Positions 55,055 to 64,000 of a stretch of DNA of 64,000 nt are shown here, piece after piece. The position numbers and the translations under genes were made by a program. The DNA is from Oikopleura dioica (taxonomy: Eukaryota; Chordata; Appendicularia; Copelata; Oikopleuridae), in the NCBI GenBank assembly GCA_907165135.1, contig OU015567.1:1431001-1495000 (forward strand). The letters run 5' to 3'. The first letter of the stretch is position 1. Every line of letters begins with the position of its first letter. The notes under the pieces are model-generated. The model saw only the letters and a list, made by a program, of their open reading frames with translations. It was not told the origin of the DNA and searched no databases.

Positions 55055-58000
55055 TTATTCTTTCGGGTCTTCCGGTGCTAATCTAAGATGACGGATATTA
55101 CGGACAAGCCTGTTTCCCGTTCCCAATTCTTCAAGTTCGTAGCTTCCGAATCGAAGGTATCGGACTACTCTGGCTAGGCCGGCATATTGAACGTATGCCT
55201 TGCGGGACGTATTTGGTTTCTGAGGGGACCAGAAGGCCACCTTCCGACCCACCGGTATCGAACCTTCCTGGGGGGCTTCTGGGAGATCTTTTCCCGGTAA
55301 TCGAGCTAAGAACTTGCTCTGAAGTTCTCCCGCAATTCTGTGAAGCCAGCCCGAGCAATATGCGGCCCAATCCTCTGGGTCACCCGTTCCCTTCGGATCA
55401 TCTGGGAGGCAGAATGTTGGGTAGGGCATAGGTCGCCCACTGATACATTCAGAAGGGGTAAGATTCCCAAGTGTACTACAGGGCGTGTTATTGAGGTGAT
55501 ATACCACAAATGCAATTTCTTTGCTCCATGTGGCAGGGTCAAGGCTCAGAATTTTGCTCTTGATCCCAATGGAACGAAATTTCCGCTCTGTGAGATTCCC
55601 TTGCGGCGAATAGGGGCTTATTCGGCTTATCTTGATATTGAATTTCTCAAGAAGCTCTGTCACGTGTTGATTGGCGAATTCAAGCCCATTATCGAAAGTA
55701 AATCGACCACCCATGGCATTGTTAGAAAGGATTAATTCCAAAATACCTTGAGCAACCTCCGAGGCCGATTTTGTTCTGAGGGGCTTGCAGACCACGAATC
55801 GAGTCATCTGGTCAACTCCCGCCAGAAGGTACCGACAACCATCCTGGTCTACGCTTCCGAAATCACAGAGGTCTAGATAGACCCGCTCCCAAGGTTGGGA
55901 CGCGATTTCAGGCTTTGGAATATCGATGTTCCGGAGTGCTGGACGTGGTTTTATCTGCAGACATTTGAGGCATGAATTGCAGATTTCTCGCGCGACCGCC
56001 TGCGGATTACGCATGATAAACTTCCGGCGCAGTATCTCCGAGAGACAGCCTGTGCCCGGATGGGCTTTGCAGACGTGGAGGAAACTGGCGACTTGGAGTG
56101 CGAGCTCGTAAGGGAGGAAAATAATGTCTTTATTCTCCTTTTCGACATAGATTTCCCGCTCGTCAAGTGTCACTAGATCCTTCTGAAGGAGTTTCTGCAG
56201 AAAAGCGTCGCTTTTCTGAATCCGATTGAGCTGAGCTGCAGTGAAACCGGTATCTCCGATGGTAAGAATCGGCGCGTCACTGTTGTTTTTCCGGATTCTG
56301 CGAGCCCGGCGCGTTTCAATCTGAAGACACGAGTAGATGGAATCGAATCCCGGTTCAAGTCTGATAACATTTGAAACCCCTCTGTCTATGTCATCGGGTT
56401 CCGCGAAGTCATCGAACTCGCTGATGGGGACGGCTCTGCTGAGAGCATCGATTCCGACCATCATTGGGTCCGTTCCCTTCACATGCTCTATCGACGAGAC
56501 ATTAAAACGCGTTAATCGTTGTATTAAATTAACGACGCGTACTGGAAGCGATTTCCGCATTCGTTTCTCCTCAAGGACCTTCTGCAACGAGAAATGGTCG
56601 CTGACCACTGTGACTGGTTGAAGATAAACCTGATCTTCAAAGTACTCGAGAGCACAAACGACCGCTGCCAGCTCGATATATCTGGAAGCTAGCTTCGCTT
56701 CCGCGCTAACGAGTGCCCGTGAGAAGTATCCGAGCGGTTGTAAGTGCCCAGATGGTAACTTTTGATGCAGTGCTCCGGCAATGGCTTTTGTGGATCCATC
56801 GGTCACAAGAACCAAAGGCAGTTCTGGGTCTCGATGTGCGAGCTCTGTTGCCGCCGCCAAGTTGAGCTTGAATTTTTCAAAGCTCTCTTGATGCACTGGA
56901 GTCCATGTAAAAGGCTCTTTCGAAGGAGCGCACAGCTTGTGTAGGGGCTCTAGAATCGCGGATGCGTCCTTTATAAAGTGGCGATAGAAAACTCCTAGAC
57001 CGATAAAGGAACGCGTTTGTTTTCTCGATTTCGGCCGCGGAAAGTCAAGTATTGCCTGAACTTTTGACCGAATCGGCGCGACACCCTTCGATGTGACTGT
57101 AAAGCCCAGATAATCAAAGGAACTAGAACATATGAAGGTCTTTTCAACCTTTAAAGTCACACCACATTCCTTCAGCTTTTTGAGAACCCGCTCAAGTGCT
57201 TTCAGATGATCTTCGAACGATTGCGAGAGAATAAGCAAATCGTCCATTAAGATCATGACTTCAGGGTCGTCCTGGAAAATGCGGGACACAGCCCTGGCAA
57301 AGCAACTTGGACTGTTCCTTAGTCCAAATAGCATGCGCTGTGCTTGATATTGCTTGTCCCCGTAGCTGAATGCGCACTTGTGAGTATCCTCGGAGAACAA
57401 CCTAATCTGGTTAAAGGCTGAGCAAATATCTGAAGAGGACACCCACAGATTTCCTTTTGCCTTCGCAAATGTCTCTGAGACTCGAGTCATCAGCGATTTT
57501 AGGCACGGAATGGGCCAGCGGTCAGGGATAGTCTCCAAGTTAAGGGCCCTCGCATCCAAAATTGGACGCGCAGACCCATCACGCTTTGCGATAAAAAAAA
57601 GCGGCAAATTATACCGGCTCGCGCATTCTTTAATGATCTTGTTGTCGAGCCATCTCTTGATAACTTGGTCTCCTTTTTCCCTGATCGCCTGTCTCGGAGC
57701 TCGCGGCTTCTCGTAGATCTCGGCATTTTCGTCTTTCAAATGAATACGAAAAGCCGTGTTACGCAAAAGCCCTATGTCGTCGGGACAAGTACTGAAAGCG
57801 GTCCTCTCTTTACTGAGTACTCCGAGTACTTGTGATTTCTGAGCAGCCGTTAGTTTTTCGCCAAGTTTGACGTTTTTATACGCATCGCTCTTGGATGGTG
57901 TATAACGGAGCTCCCGAGAAAGCAGGTGCTCTTTAAACTCCGAGTCCTGGTCGTCACTACTGTACAAATGGATGAGCTCATTGCAGCGCAAGTTTCCGCC

Positions 58001-58678
58001 TGGATCCTTTTCCATGTGAAATCCCCTGGCGATTGGAATGCCCTTGGGAATCTCGATTTTCGATCCAGTGGTGTTCTGAACTAGCACCATGAGCGTTGGA
58101 TCTGGGTTGTACGTAGCTTCGACGACTGTCAGGTTATTTTCAAAAAGAAATCCCTTATCATCAGGACCGACAACAACACATCCCTCTTCCTCCCTGATTG
58201 GACACTCGACGGGCACGGGAGTGATTCCGAACGCCTCGATTGTTATATTGTTCACTGAATTAAGGCGTATGTCTGTGCCATAATGAACCAGCTCGGTAGT
58301 GTCTTGATCGAGAGTGATCAGGTTGTTCGCCTTATCGATAACGACTCGGTCATAATCGGATAAGCCGATGATCATGTCATACGACATTTGGGGGTAGATG
58401 TAGAATGTTATTTGCCTAACTCGACCTCCGATCGATACTGGGAGCGTTATTTGCGATTTGATTTGGCATTTGGAACTATTTGCGACCCGAATTTGAGCGT
58501 TGGTTTTGACCGGTGGATGAGTTGAAGTAAATTTATCTGCAACTCGGGGATGAATTAACTGACAGTTACAGCCACTATCGGCAAGTGCAGAAAATTCTTG
58601 GCCATTGATGGAAACGCGAAAATGGGGCAGAAAAGTTGGGGAGCTGACAGTGTGAACCTCGGGCACTTCCGGGCCTAG
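55055..58678 (-). CDS. pol: Pol polyprotein: protease, RT, RNase H, integrase
   Basis: The frame is open directly after the gag stop and runs about 1,207 codons. In order: an aspartic protease with a DSG active site; reverse transcriptase with the catalytic LMDDLL motif; RNase H (VTDGS); and integrase with an HH-CC zinc finger and the D, D and E residues in LDLCDF, FDNG and LTERKF. The chain is intact. There is no ATG near its beginning, so it is probably made as a gag-pol fusion by read-through of the UGA. It copies and integrates the element in the nucleus. Confidence 0.93.
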   Translation of the reverse strand, partial: LGPEVPEVHTVSSPTFLPHFRVSINGQEFSALADSGCNCQLIHPRVADKFTSTHPPVKTNAQIRVANSSKCQIKSQITLPVSIGGRVRQITFYIYPQMSYDMIIGLSDYDRVVIDKANNLITLDQDTTELVHYGTDIRLNSVNNITIEAFGITPVPVECPIREEEGCVVVGPDDKGFLFENNLTVVEATYNPDPTLMVLVQNTTGSKIEIPKGIPIARGFHMEKDPGGNLRCNELIHLYSSDDQDSEFKEHLLSRELRYTPSKSDAYKNVKLGEKLTAAQKSQVLGVLSKERTAFSTCPDDIGLLRNTAFRIHLKDENAEIYEKPRAPRQAIREKGDQVIKRWLDNKIIKECASRYNLPLFFIAKRDGSARPILDARALNLETIPDRWPIPCLKSLMTRVSETFAKAKGNLWVSSSDICSAFNQIRLFSEDTHKCAFSYGDKQYQAQRMLFGLRNSPSCFARAVSRIFQDDPEVMILMDDLLILSQSFEDHLKALERVLKKLKECGVTLKVEKTFICSSSFDYLGFTVTSKGVAPIRSKVQAILDFPRPKSRKQTRSFIGLGVFYRHFIKDASAILEPLHKLCAPSKEPFTWTPVHQESFEKFKLNLAAATELAHRDPELPLVLVTDGSTKAIAGALHQKLPSGHLQPLGYFSRALVSAEAKLASRYIELAAVVCALEYFEDQVYLQPVTVVSDHFSLQKVLEEKRMRKSLPVRVVNLIQRLTRFNVSSIEHVKGTDPMMVGIDALSRAVPISEFDDFAEPDDIDRGVSNVIRLEPGFDSIYSCLQIETRRARRIRKNNSDAPILTIGDTGFTAAQLNRIQKSDAFLQKLLQKDLVTLDEREIYVEKENKDIIFLPYELALQVASFLHVCKAHPGTGCLSEILRRKFIMRNPQAVAREICNSCLKCLQIKPRPALRNIDIPKPEIASQPWERVYLDLCDFGSVDQDGCRYLLAGVDQMTRFVVCKPLRTKSASEVAQGILELILSNNAMGGRFTFDNGLEFANQHVTELLEKFNIKISRISPYSPQGNLTERKFRSIGIKSKILSLDPATWSKEIAFVVYHLNNTPCSTLGNLTPSECISGRPMPYPTFCLPDDPKGTGDPEDWAAYCSGWLHRIAGELQSKFLARLPGKDLPEAPQEGSIPVGRKVAFWSPQKPNTSRKAYVQYAGLARVVRYLRFGSYELEELGTGNRLVRNIRHLRLAPEDPKE

Positions 58679-58681
58679 TCA
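58676..58681 (-). other. Gag-pol read-through context UGA CUA
   Basis: The gag stop TGA (58681-58679) is followed at once by CTA (58678-58676) and G. UGA-CUA(G) is a well-established leaky stop context of alphaviruses and some cellular genes. Pol continues in the same frame, so no frameshift is needed. Confidence 0.8.
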
Positions 58682-60085
58682 ATGGTTATTTCTGGCCGAG
58701 TACGGACAAGCAGCGGGGAAGTGTCTCGGAGGGTAACCCTCCGAGTTGAGTGGGCAGTGGTGGCATCGAGGCTTCTGACTACCCCGAGGCTTCTGGGGCT
58801 TGTCATCAGAGCGAGAACTGGGTGGTGCACTCGACTCCGCTGCATTGACCGATTTTGTATTGAGAGCCTTGAGCTGCGCTAGAATAGCAGTGAGAGCACT
58901 CGCGTTTTCTTCGTTGCTCTTGTCGAGTTTTTTCTCAAGGCGGTCCATTCTAAGCTCAGCCTCTCTAAATCGATCATTTCCGCCGCGCATCTGTTCCAGT
59001 GCTGGACACGCACTCATATAGTGCCCAGTTCGGCGACAGAAGTGGCACTTAAGGGGACCCCTGGCAGCGGCAGCATTTACATCATAACCTTCGAAGTCAT
59101 CGAAGTCGTCAACGACTTCGTCGATCGAGTTGACCGACGCACCCGGGGAGCCAAACGCGCTTGTGAGCGTTTCAAGCAGGTCCGTGATCTCGTACAAGTC
59201 ACAAGTCTGGTTCGTAGATGACCAAGCTGTTATAAACGACATGTACATTTGTCTGGGTAGGATCTTTTTCAGATTGTTCTTCAAGGTCGCTCGCTTGAAC
59301 TCAGGCGGCAGATAGGTAAAGCCACTCTGTGGATTTTCAAGGAGCACTTGAAGTCTGTAAAAGGCGGCCATGGTAGATTCATTGGGCCCGCGCTCAAGAT
59401 TTGCGAGCTGGGATGCCACTCGATCCTGGTTAAGCCCGAGACGCTTTCGCACACTTCGCTCTGCGTCAGTAAATGAGCAAAGATTCGAGATACCGGCCTG
59501 CTTGCCTAGTTCAGCGGAGAGTTTTAATCGCAGAACAAATAATTTGTCAGCGGAGCTCCAACCATAAACATCGGCTGCTTTCGCAATTTCCGCAAGCAGA
59601 GTTTCGACTTCAGTAACTGATCGCTTTGTCACTGCTCGAATGTCTCTTGATTCTTTAGCAAGTGTGTTAACTCGCGATTTTCCGTGGTCGGCTTGCGCAA
59701 AATTATTGAAAGAGTCCCTTCTAAGGTCGGCTCTGGTGGTGCTACGTGGTAGTTTCCGCGCCTGGTCTTGTGGAAAATCACTAGGATAGGAGTTCGGTGA
59801 CAATCGAGACTTTTTTTGTTTTAATTCGTCATCGATGTACTCGTCGGAAAGAGCGTCACGGTCATCCTGGTCCTCAACGTGATCTCCTGTTTCAGATGGG
59901 ATCGCCCCTTGCATGTTCACAAGATAGGTTGAGTCGTCTACTGTTCTACGACAACCGTTTTCTTGCGCAAAATCATGAAGCCGTTGGAAAATTTCATCAT
60001 CGGTTCCCTCGGGGTCAAGTCCCTTTTTACGTAAAACAGCGCGAATCTCGCTTCGGCTCAAGTTGGTAAGCTTCTTCAAAGTCAT
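58679..60085 (-). CDS. gag: Gag-like protein with CCHC zinc knuckle
   Basis: The ATG at 60083-60085 opens a frame of 468 codons. Residues about 8-35 resemble a SAP-type helix pair, the centre is a helical capsid-like region, and one CCHC knuckle (C-x2-C-x4-H-x4-C) is followed by a coiled coil and a second Cys/His cluster (CHHCPLN...C) at the C-terminus. It packages the element RNA. The stop is TGA in read-through context. Confidence 0.9.
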   Translation of the reverse strand: MTLKKLTNLSRSEIRAVLRKKGLDPEGTDDEIFQRLHDFAQENGCRRTVDDSTYLVNMQGAIPSETGDHVEDQDDRDALSDEYIDDELKQKKSRLSPNSYPSDFPQDQARKLPRSTTRADLRRDSFNNFAQADHGKSRVNTLAKESRDIRAVTKRSVTEVETLLAEIAKAADVYGWSSADKLFVLRLKLSAELGKQAGISNLCSFTDAERSVRKRLGLNQDRVASQLANLERGPNESTMAAFYRLQVLLENPQSGFTYLPPEFKRATLKNNLKKILPRQMYMSFITAWSSTNQTCDLYEITDLLETLTSAFGSPGASVNSIDEVVDDFDDFEGYDVNAAAARGPLKCHFCRRTGHYMSACPALEQMRGGNDRFREAELRMDRLEKKLDKSNEENASALTAILAQLKALNTKSVNAAESSAPPSSRSDDKPQKPRGSQKPRCHHCPLNSEGYPPRHFPAACPYSARNNH

Positions 60086-60639
60086 TTTCAAAATATGAAG
60101 AAGAAAAAATTACCCGTTACTTTACTAGCCGATTCGTGAAATTTGGCGTCGATGAAACTTTGGATTTCGATTTTTCAAAATTCAGAAAATATCAACTTTC
60201 TAAAATCTGATTGAAAAAAAAAACCGCCAAAAATTTTGACCTTCCTCAAAAATTTGACCAAAAATTAATTTTTCCGAGTGATAACTTTTGAAATTTTACT
60301 TTGGAAAAAGTTTGACTGTTTCTCCCAAAATTGAAATTTTTAATATTCAAAAATATCACTCAAAAAAAATAAGACCTTTCAAAAACCTCTCGTACCTTTT
60401 CGCCCGTTGTAGCGCGCAGTCAGCGTCGTCGGAGAAGTTGGCGTGGTTGATGGAGTTGTTGTGGGTGCTGCAGTTGGTGGCGCCGCGGAGAGCAGTTGGC
60501 CGGTTCTGGAGCTGGAGTGAAGTTTGGAAGTTCGCAGTTGGAGTCCAAAGATCGTAATCGGAATTCGTATCGTGACGTCTTCTTCTGTAAATCTCTAGGT
60601 TGACTGGAAACTCTTCGTTTGCGTATTCGAAAAAAAATA

Positions 60640-60656
60640 TCCTTTTCAGTCACCAG
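60640..60656 (-). promoter_or_regulatory. Primer-binding site
   Basis: The minus strand reads CTGGTGACTGAAAAGG right after the 5' LTR CA end. TGG at the start matches the complement of a tRNA CCA end. The tRNA was not identified. Confidence 0.6.
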
Positions 60657-60735
60657 TGTAATGTTCCACTGGTAACTTTCTGCTGAGTCAGGCAAGATGC
60701 AGCCGCTAGCTCTTGCAAATATAGACTGGTTTATT
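60657..60735 (-). repeat. Truncated 5' LTR (79 bp)
   Basis: Identical over 79 bp to the 3' part of the LTR at 51498-51576, and starts exactly at AATAAA. The other 152 bp of the LTR are missing, and 60736 onward is unrelated to it. Confidence 0.88.
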
Positions 60736-60879
60736 TGACGGCCTGTAATGCATAAGCGAATGTTTTGCTGGCAAGCTGATTCTACCAGAATTTGCTCATT
60801 TTGAAGCGGGCTTTCTAATGCGCCCAAAACCAGCTTCCTACGTAAGCTAAAAAAAAAAGTAGATAGAGGCCAAAGTTGG

Positions 60880-61035
60880 CGAAATCGGGGGATCCCACCA
60901 TCAGCTTTTTTTAAAGAACCAAATTACGGAATGTCATATTTTTGCTTCCAGAATCGGATTCTACAGGTCAAAAGACAATCTTGAGGCCTCATTTTTAGGG
61001 GTCTCTCTCGACTCTTACACCCTTGAAATATTATT
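60880..61035. repeat. Second copy of the JAM-intron repeat
   Basis: Diverged copy of the 17430-17640 repeat, in the same orientation, just beyond the retroelement. Shared anchors are CATCAGCTTTTTT and TTTTTAGGGGTCTCTCTCGA. Confidence 0.6.
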
Positions 61036-61318
61036 ATTTTAATTAATAAAAGAATTAAACTGTTTTTCTAATTCCTCTTGGAGCGATTACTCTGTCAGAT
61101 AGCGGCAGTTATCTGCTTCTTTGTGACGTTTATTTTTTATCTCTGTTAATTATAATTTTCCCAGGTGCTTCAATTACTTACATTGTAAAAGAAAAAAGTG
61201 TTGTCAAAATCGTTATTTTCATCTCTTTCTCGTTTTCTTCTCTTCTCTGCAGAAAACAATTCCCCCTTTCTCGTCTTTTTTGTTCAGCAGAATCGGATTT
61301 CGGACGATTATTTGGCAG
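61036..61318. other. Intergenic, no gene seen
   Basis: AT-rich sequence between the repeat and a short ORF. A pyrimidine tract with CTCTGCAG and TTTTTTGTTCAG near 61240-61290 could be splice acceptors. Confidence 0.4.
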
Positions 61319-61465
61319 ATGATAGGCAGTCAGAATCTCTTAATTGATGTGAAAAGACCGCACACTTACTACGGTATAAAAATGCAAGCTCGAAACGACC
61401 GGCTGAGGGCGCAATTGGAACAACTTCAACTTGCATCAATAACTGATCAGGACGCGTTTAGATGA
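61319..61465 (+). CDS. Possible small protein or terminal exon
   Basis: A 48-codon frame from an ATG, with VKRPHTYYGIKMQARNDR and a short amphipathic helix, ends at TGA. The frame is open upstream to an acceptor-like TTTTTTGTTCAG, so it could be the last exon of a gene with no other visible exon. An AATAAA follows near 61541. Confidence 0.35.
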   Translation: MIGSQNLLIDVKRPHTYYGIKMQARNDRLRAQLEQLQLASITDQDAFR

Positions 61466-61764
61466 AAAAAAATCCGTTTTGGGAAACTTTGAAAATCATG
61501 GGAAGATGATTTTCGTCACTTGGCATTTTGTACATTTTGTAAATAAAACTTTGAACTCGAAAAAATTTTGATGAAAAATTTAAATCTGAAATTTGTCGAT
61601 GAAATTACGAGTGAAATTTGCCTCTAAAGAGCAATCACCTTTTTATCATATTTCAACAGAAAAGACTTTTTGAATGAATTCACGAAATGAACATGAGAAA
61701 TATAAATACAGTCCGTCAGAGACCGGAGCGAATCCAAGTGTGGAGACAGATTTACCGAAAAAGA

Positions 61765-61833
61765 ATGAAGATTGTTGGTTTCAACGCATTTTTCATCTTT
61801 TCATTCGGAACATCTGTCGAAAATCAACTTGCT
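61765..61833 (+). CDS. Possible orphan signal-peptide exon
   Basis: ATG plus 22 codons (KIVGFNAFFIFSFGTSVENQ) ends at a good donor, GCT|GTGAGCG. It looks like the leader exon of a secreted protein, but no convincing second exon is visible to 63.2 kb. It may be a remnant. Confidence 0.3.
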
Positions 61834-63236
61834 GTGAGCGTTAATTATTTATCTCCGGGATAATTTATCCTGGATAAAAATACCCTCCAAGTGTTCTATA
61901 CACTCATTTTTCTTGCAACAAATAAACCTTTAAGGTTTATTATAATATAATAGTGAGTAGCAATTTGCTATCTGAACCCGAATAGCTGTTCCTCAAAAGT
62001 GGGTCTCTTGAAAACACTAGAATTTAGAGTAAATTTGGCAAGAGTCAATTTGGCTCGACATTTACTCACCCAAAGATTGAAGAGTCTCTTGTTTCGAGCA
62101 AAAATGGATTCCAAAGTCAGAATTTATACTCGACAGAAGAAGACTTGTTTATACAATTAATTCCTTGAAAATGATATTTATTCAGATCGTCAAATAAGTG
62201 TGGCAAAGACGTAGATTGATCATCCTTTCGTCATAAATCAGGCATCACAAGTCAAGATCAGCGTTTGGAAGGCTGCGAGGGTCAGATTCTTCTCTCCATG
62301 ATCAGCTGAGATCAGCCAAGTGAGCCGGGAGAGAGAAAAGTAATTGCAAGGGGGCCATCATCGTTTCTTAGAAAGGCTGAGTAATCATAAATATCGAAGA
62401 AATGAGAAAGACATGTGTTCAAAAATGCCCACAATCGCCTGAACCTAACTTTGAGAAACAACTGAATTTTGTACCGTCACTGCTATTAAAATTTATTCTG
62501 GCCACTCTAGAACGAAACATAATTAACCAAAGCCTACTGAGATGTGGAAGTTCGAACGAGAAATAATTGATTACCCGTTGAGTCGGATTAAATACAGTAT
62601 ATTCTGAGTACTGAATATTAAGTTGAGTGAGATTGGAGTGAGTTATGTAAGTTCAAACAGAGTTAATCCTGTTGTAAATCAACCTTTTTCCTGTCAGTGG
62701 AAAAGCGATTCAATCAGCGCGGCGATAGACTTGGAAACGCTTGAAATTTGACGTAGAAACGTGGCTGGAACGTTCAGGGGAAGATTCGACGTACGAATGA
62801 TTTATTTTCTCACGTTCTTGAATCTTACACTTTTGTTCAGTAGTAGATATTCAAATCAGGAGCGAATGAATAGTTGAAAAAGCTGCAAAAAATACGTTTT
62901 ACAAGTTGTTCTTTTGTAAGACTCATTAACAGCATGTTTTGGAATCGTATGACTGCACATGTGTTAATATTCTAAACTTGTACGATGAACCATGTAACCA
63001 GCTCGTCTGCGAAACTAGTGCAGCATTACTTATGCTCTAAAGATCGTCTGGCAGAAATTATCTTTGTTCAACATCAATAAAATCGTGGATCTTTGATTTA
63101 ACCCCACATTGGATCAAACTCCATGTTTAATTCCGATAATGGAACCTCTATTCTCTCTGTACGAGTCCATTCCAAAAATACCACTTGATTCAGAGTAAAA
63201 GATCGAGAGAACACAAAGTTTCGTGTGTTCCTTGTT
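61834..63236. other. Intergenic, no gene seen
   Basis: About 1.4 kb of AT-rich sequence without open frames of note. CGGGATAATTTATCCTGG near 61856-61873 is a short palindrome. Confidence 0.5.
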
Positions 63237-63658
63237 TCAAGCGCTTTCCTGGGCAATGAAAACACTCACATCAGCCCAGAGGAATGTCACGGCACAGGCG
63301 ATCGCGGCGTTTGAGACGAGATTGATTGAAATCAACGAGGATCCAAAAATGATGTGCGATAGGAAAATGCTCATGTATTCTTCTATGTAGTCGGCTATCT
63401 CGATTGATGACATTTTTAACGCGACAATTACTCTAAAAATCATTTTCTTCGTCCTTTTCTTAATTTTTATTACTTACATATGATAAAACAAAGCAGAAAA
63501 AACCGCCATGAGTCATGGCCCATGACCAAAAACACACTCCATTTTCTCCATTTCCCATTTCTGACCGACCCAAGAACAAACATAATCAAGGCAAAAAGCT
63601 CAAGAAACAAATGCGCCCACGAAAAAGCCAACGATTTACTTTCTATCCACGGTGCCAT
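63237..63658 (-). CDS. Small multi-pass membrane protein, unknown
   Basis: Two exons (63478-63658, 63237-63430) join in phase to give about 124 residues. There are probably four hydrophobic helices: LFLELFALIMFVLG, FFLLCFII, SIFLSHIIFGSSLIS and AAIACAVTFLWADVSVF. The size and layout resemble small tetraspan (MARVEL-like) proteins, but no signature is present. The acceptor must be TTTAGAG|TA to keep phase; the AG two bases earlier would give a stop. Confidence 0.6.
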
Positions 63659-63789
63659 TTTTATTCTCTCTATTTTAGATGAGAAAATCTCCGTGGAATT
63701 TTCATTTTGAAATTTTGAGACTGATATTTACTGAGTCGAGTAAATAATTGGAAGTTCAAATGGTTACGTAACGCATAATTCAAATTTGT

Positions 63790-63805
63790 GGCCCTAAAAA
63801 GGGCC
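63790..63805 (-). terminator. Histone mRNA 3' stem-loop
   Basis: On the minus strand GGCCCTTTTTAGGGCC, a perfect 6-bp stem with a four-base loop matching the metazoan histone consensus. It lies 23 bases after the H4 stop. Confidence 0.95.
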
Positions 63806-63828
63806 AGTTTTGGGTTGTTTTTTTCTTC

Positions 63829-64000
<172 letters not shown>

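Larger units (their letters stand above)
51498..60735 (-). mobile_element. Gypsy/Tor-type retrovirus-like LTR element
   Basis: A 9.2-kb element read on the minus strand. It has a full 3' LTR at 51498-51728, a polypurine tract, an accessory Thr/Pro-rich frame, an env-like gene, pol, gag, a primer-binding site and a partial 5' LTR at 60657-60735. Protease, reverse transcriptase, RNase H and integrase are all present. The 79 bp shared by the two LTRs are identical, so insertion is recent. Gene order gag-pol-env and an env with furin-like site, heptad region and membrane anchor match the Tor elements described from Oikopleura. No target duplication is visible because the 5' end is truncated. Confidence 0.93.

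Noticed and set aside
60420-60827. Minus ORF across the 5' LTR and leader
   Set aside because: It spans LTR and non-coding leader; the coding pattern is low-complexity and the part in the LTR is shared with non-coding sequence at 51.5 kb.

Overview
The window looks like a compact tunicate genome, most likely a larvacean close to Oikopleura dioica. Genes are packed on both strands, many introns are only 30-60 bp, several same-strand neighbours are about 100 bp apart as in operons, and several introns are best explained with non-GT donors. It also holds a gypsy-type retrovirus-like element of the kind called Tor in Oikopleura, C-type lectin genes, a metazoan chitin synthase and a histone H4 gene whose mRNA has the 3' stem-loop. 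No gene was checked against a database; exon limits were placed by hand from reading frame, splice motifs and family alignment from memory.

Layout. 1-925: a satellite-like repeat bounded by short inverted ends. 1.09-8.68 kb: an unknown gene split by a 675-bp MITE, a small coiled-coil gene on the other strand, then three tightly spaced + genes (a secreted alpha/alpha-barrel-like protein, a TPGS2-like tubulin polyglutamylase subunit, an acidic protein). 8.85-15.7 kb: three C-type lectin genes, a Thr-rich mucin-like gene and an LDLa remnant. 16.5-18.1 kb: a JAM-like Ig receptor. 20.6-27.4 kb: chitin synthase, with an antisense REXO4-like exonuclease gene inside a 1-kb intron. 27.6-28.8 kb: a C-type lectin gene split by a 689-bp hAT-like MITE. 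29.7-32.6 kb: an SNX9/18/33 sorting nexin. 32.9-34.5 kb: a secreted GH128-like glycosidase. 35.3-38.4 kb: a small secreted-protein gene whose intron holds transposons nested three deep. 38.5-41.2 kb: a trypsin-like protease with a Pro/Thr stalk and a truncated paralogue. 41.6-49.2 kb: four minus-strand genes (PLP aminotransferase, vWA protein, LRR receptor, single-pass membrane protein). 51.5-60.7 kb: the retrovirus-like element on the minus strand. 61-64 kb: minor ORFs, a small membrane protein and the end of histone H4.

The most interesting signals concern introns and mobile DNA. At least four minus-strand introns appear to start with GA rather than GT, mostly with the donor CAG|GAAA. In each case the GA junction completes a fold (aminotransferase alignment, 24-residue LRR period, LRR C-terminal cysteine, transmembrane helix) that a GT junction does not. 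A small MITE family makes up nearly all of two introns. Two larger MITEs sit in coding sequence with perfect 7-8 bp target duplications, and removing element plus one duplication restores the frame exactly. The retroelement gag and pol are in one frame, separated by a single UGA followed by CUA, the known read-through context.
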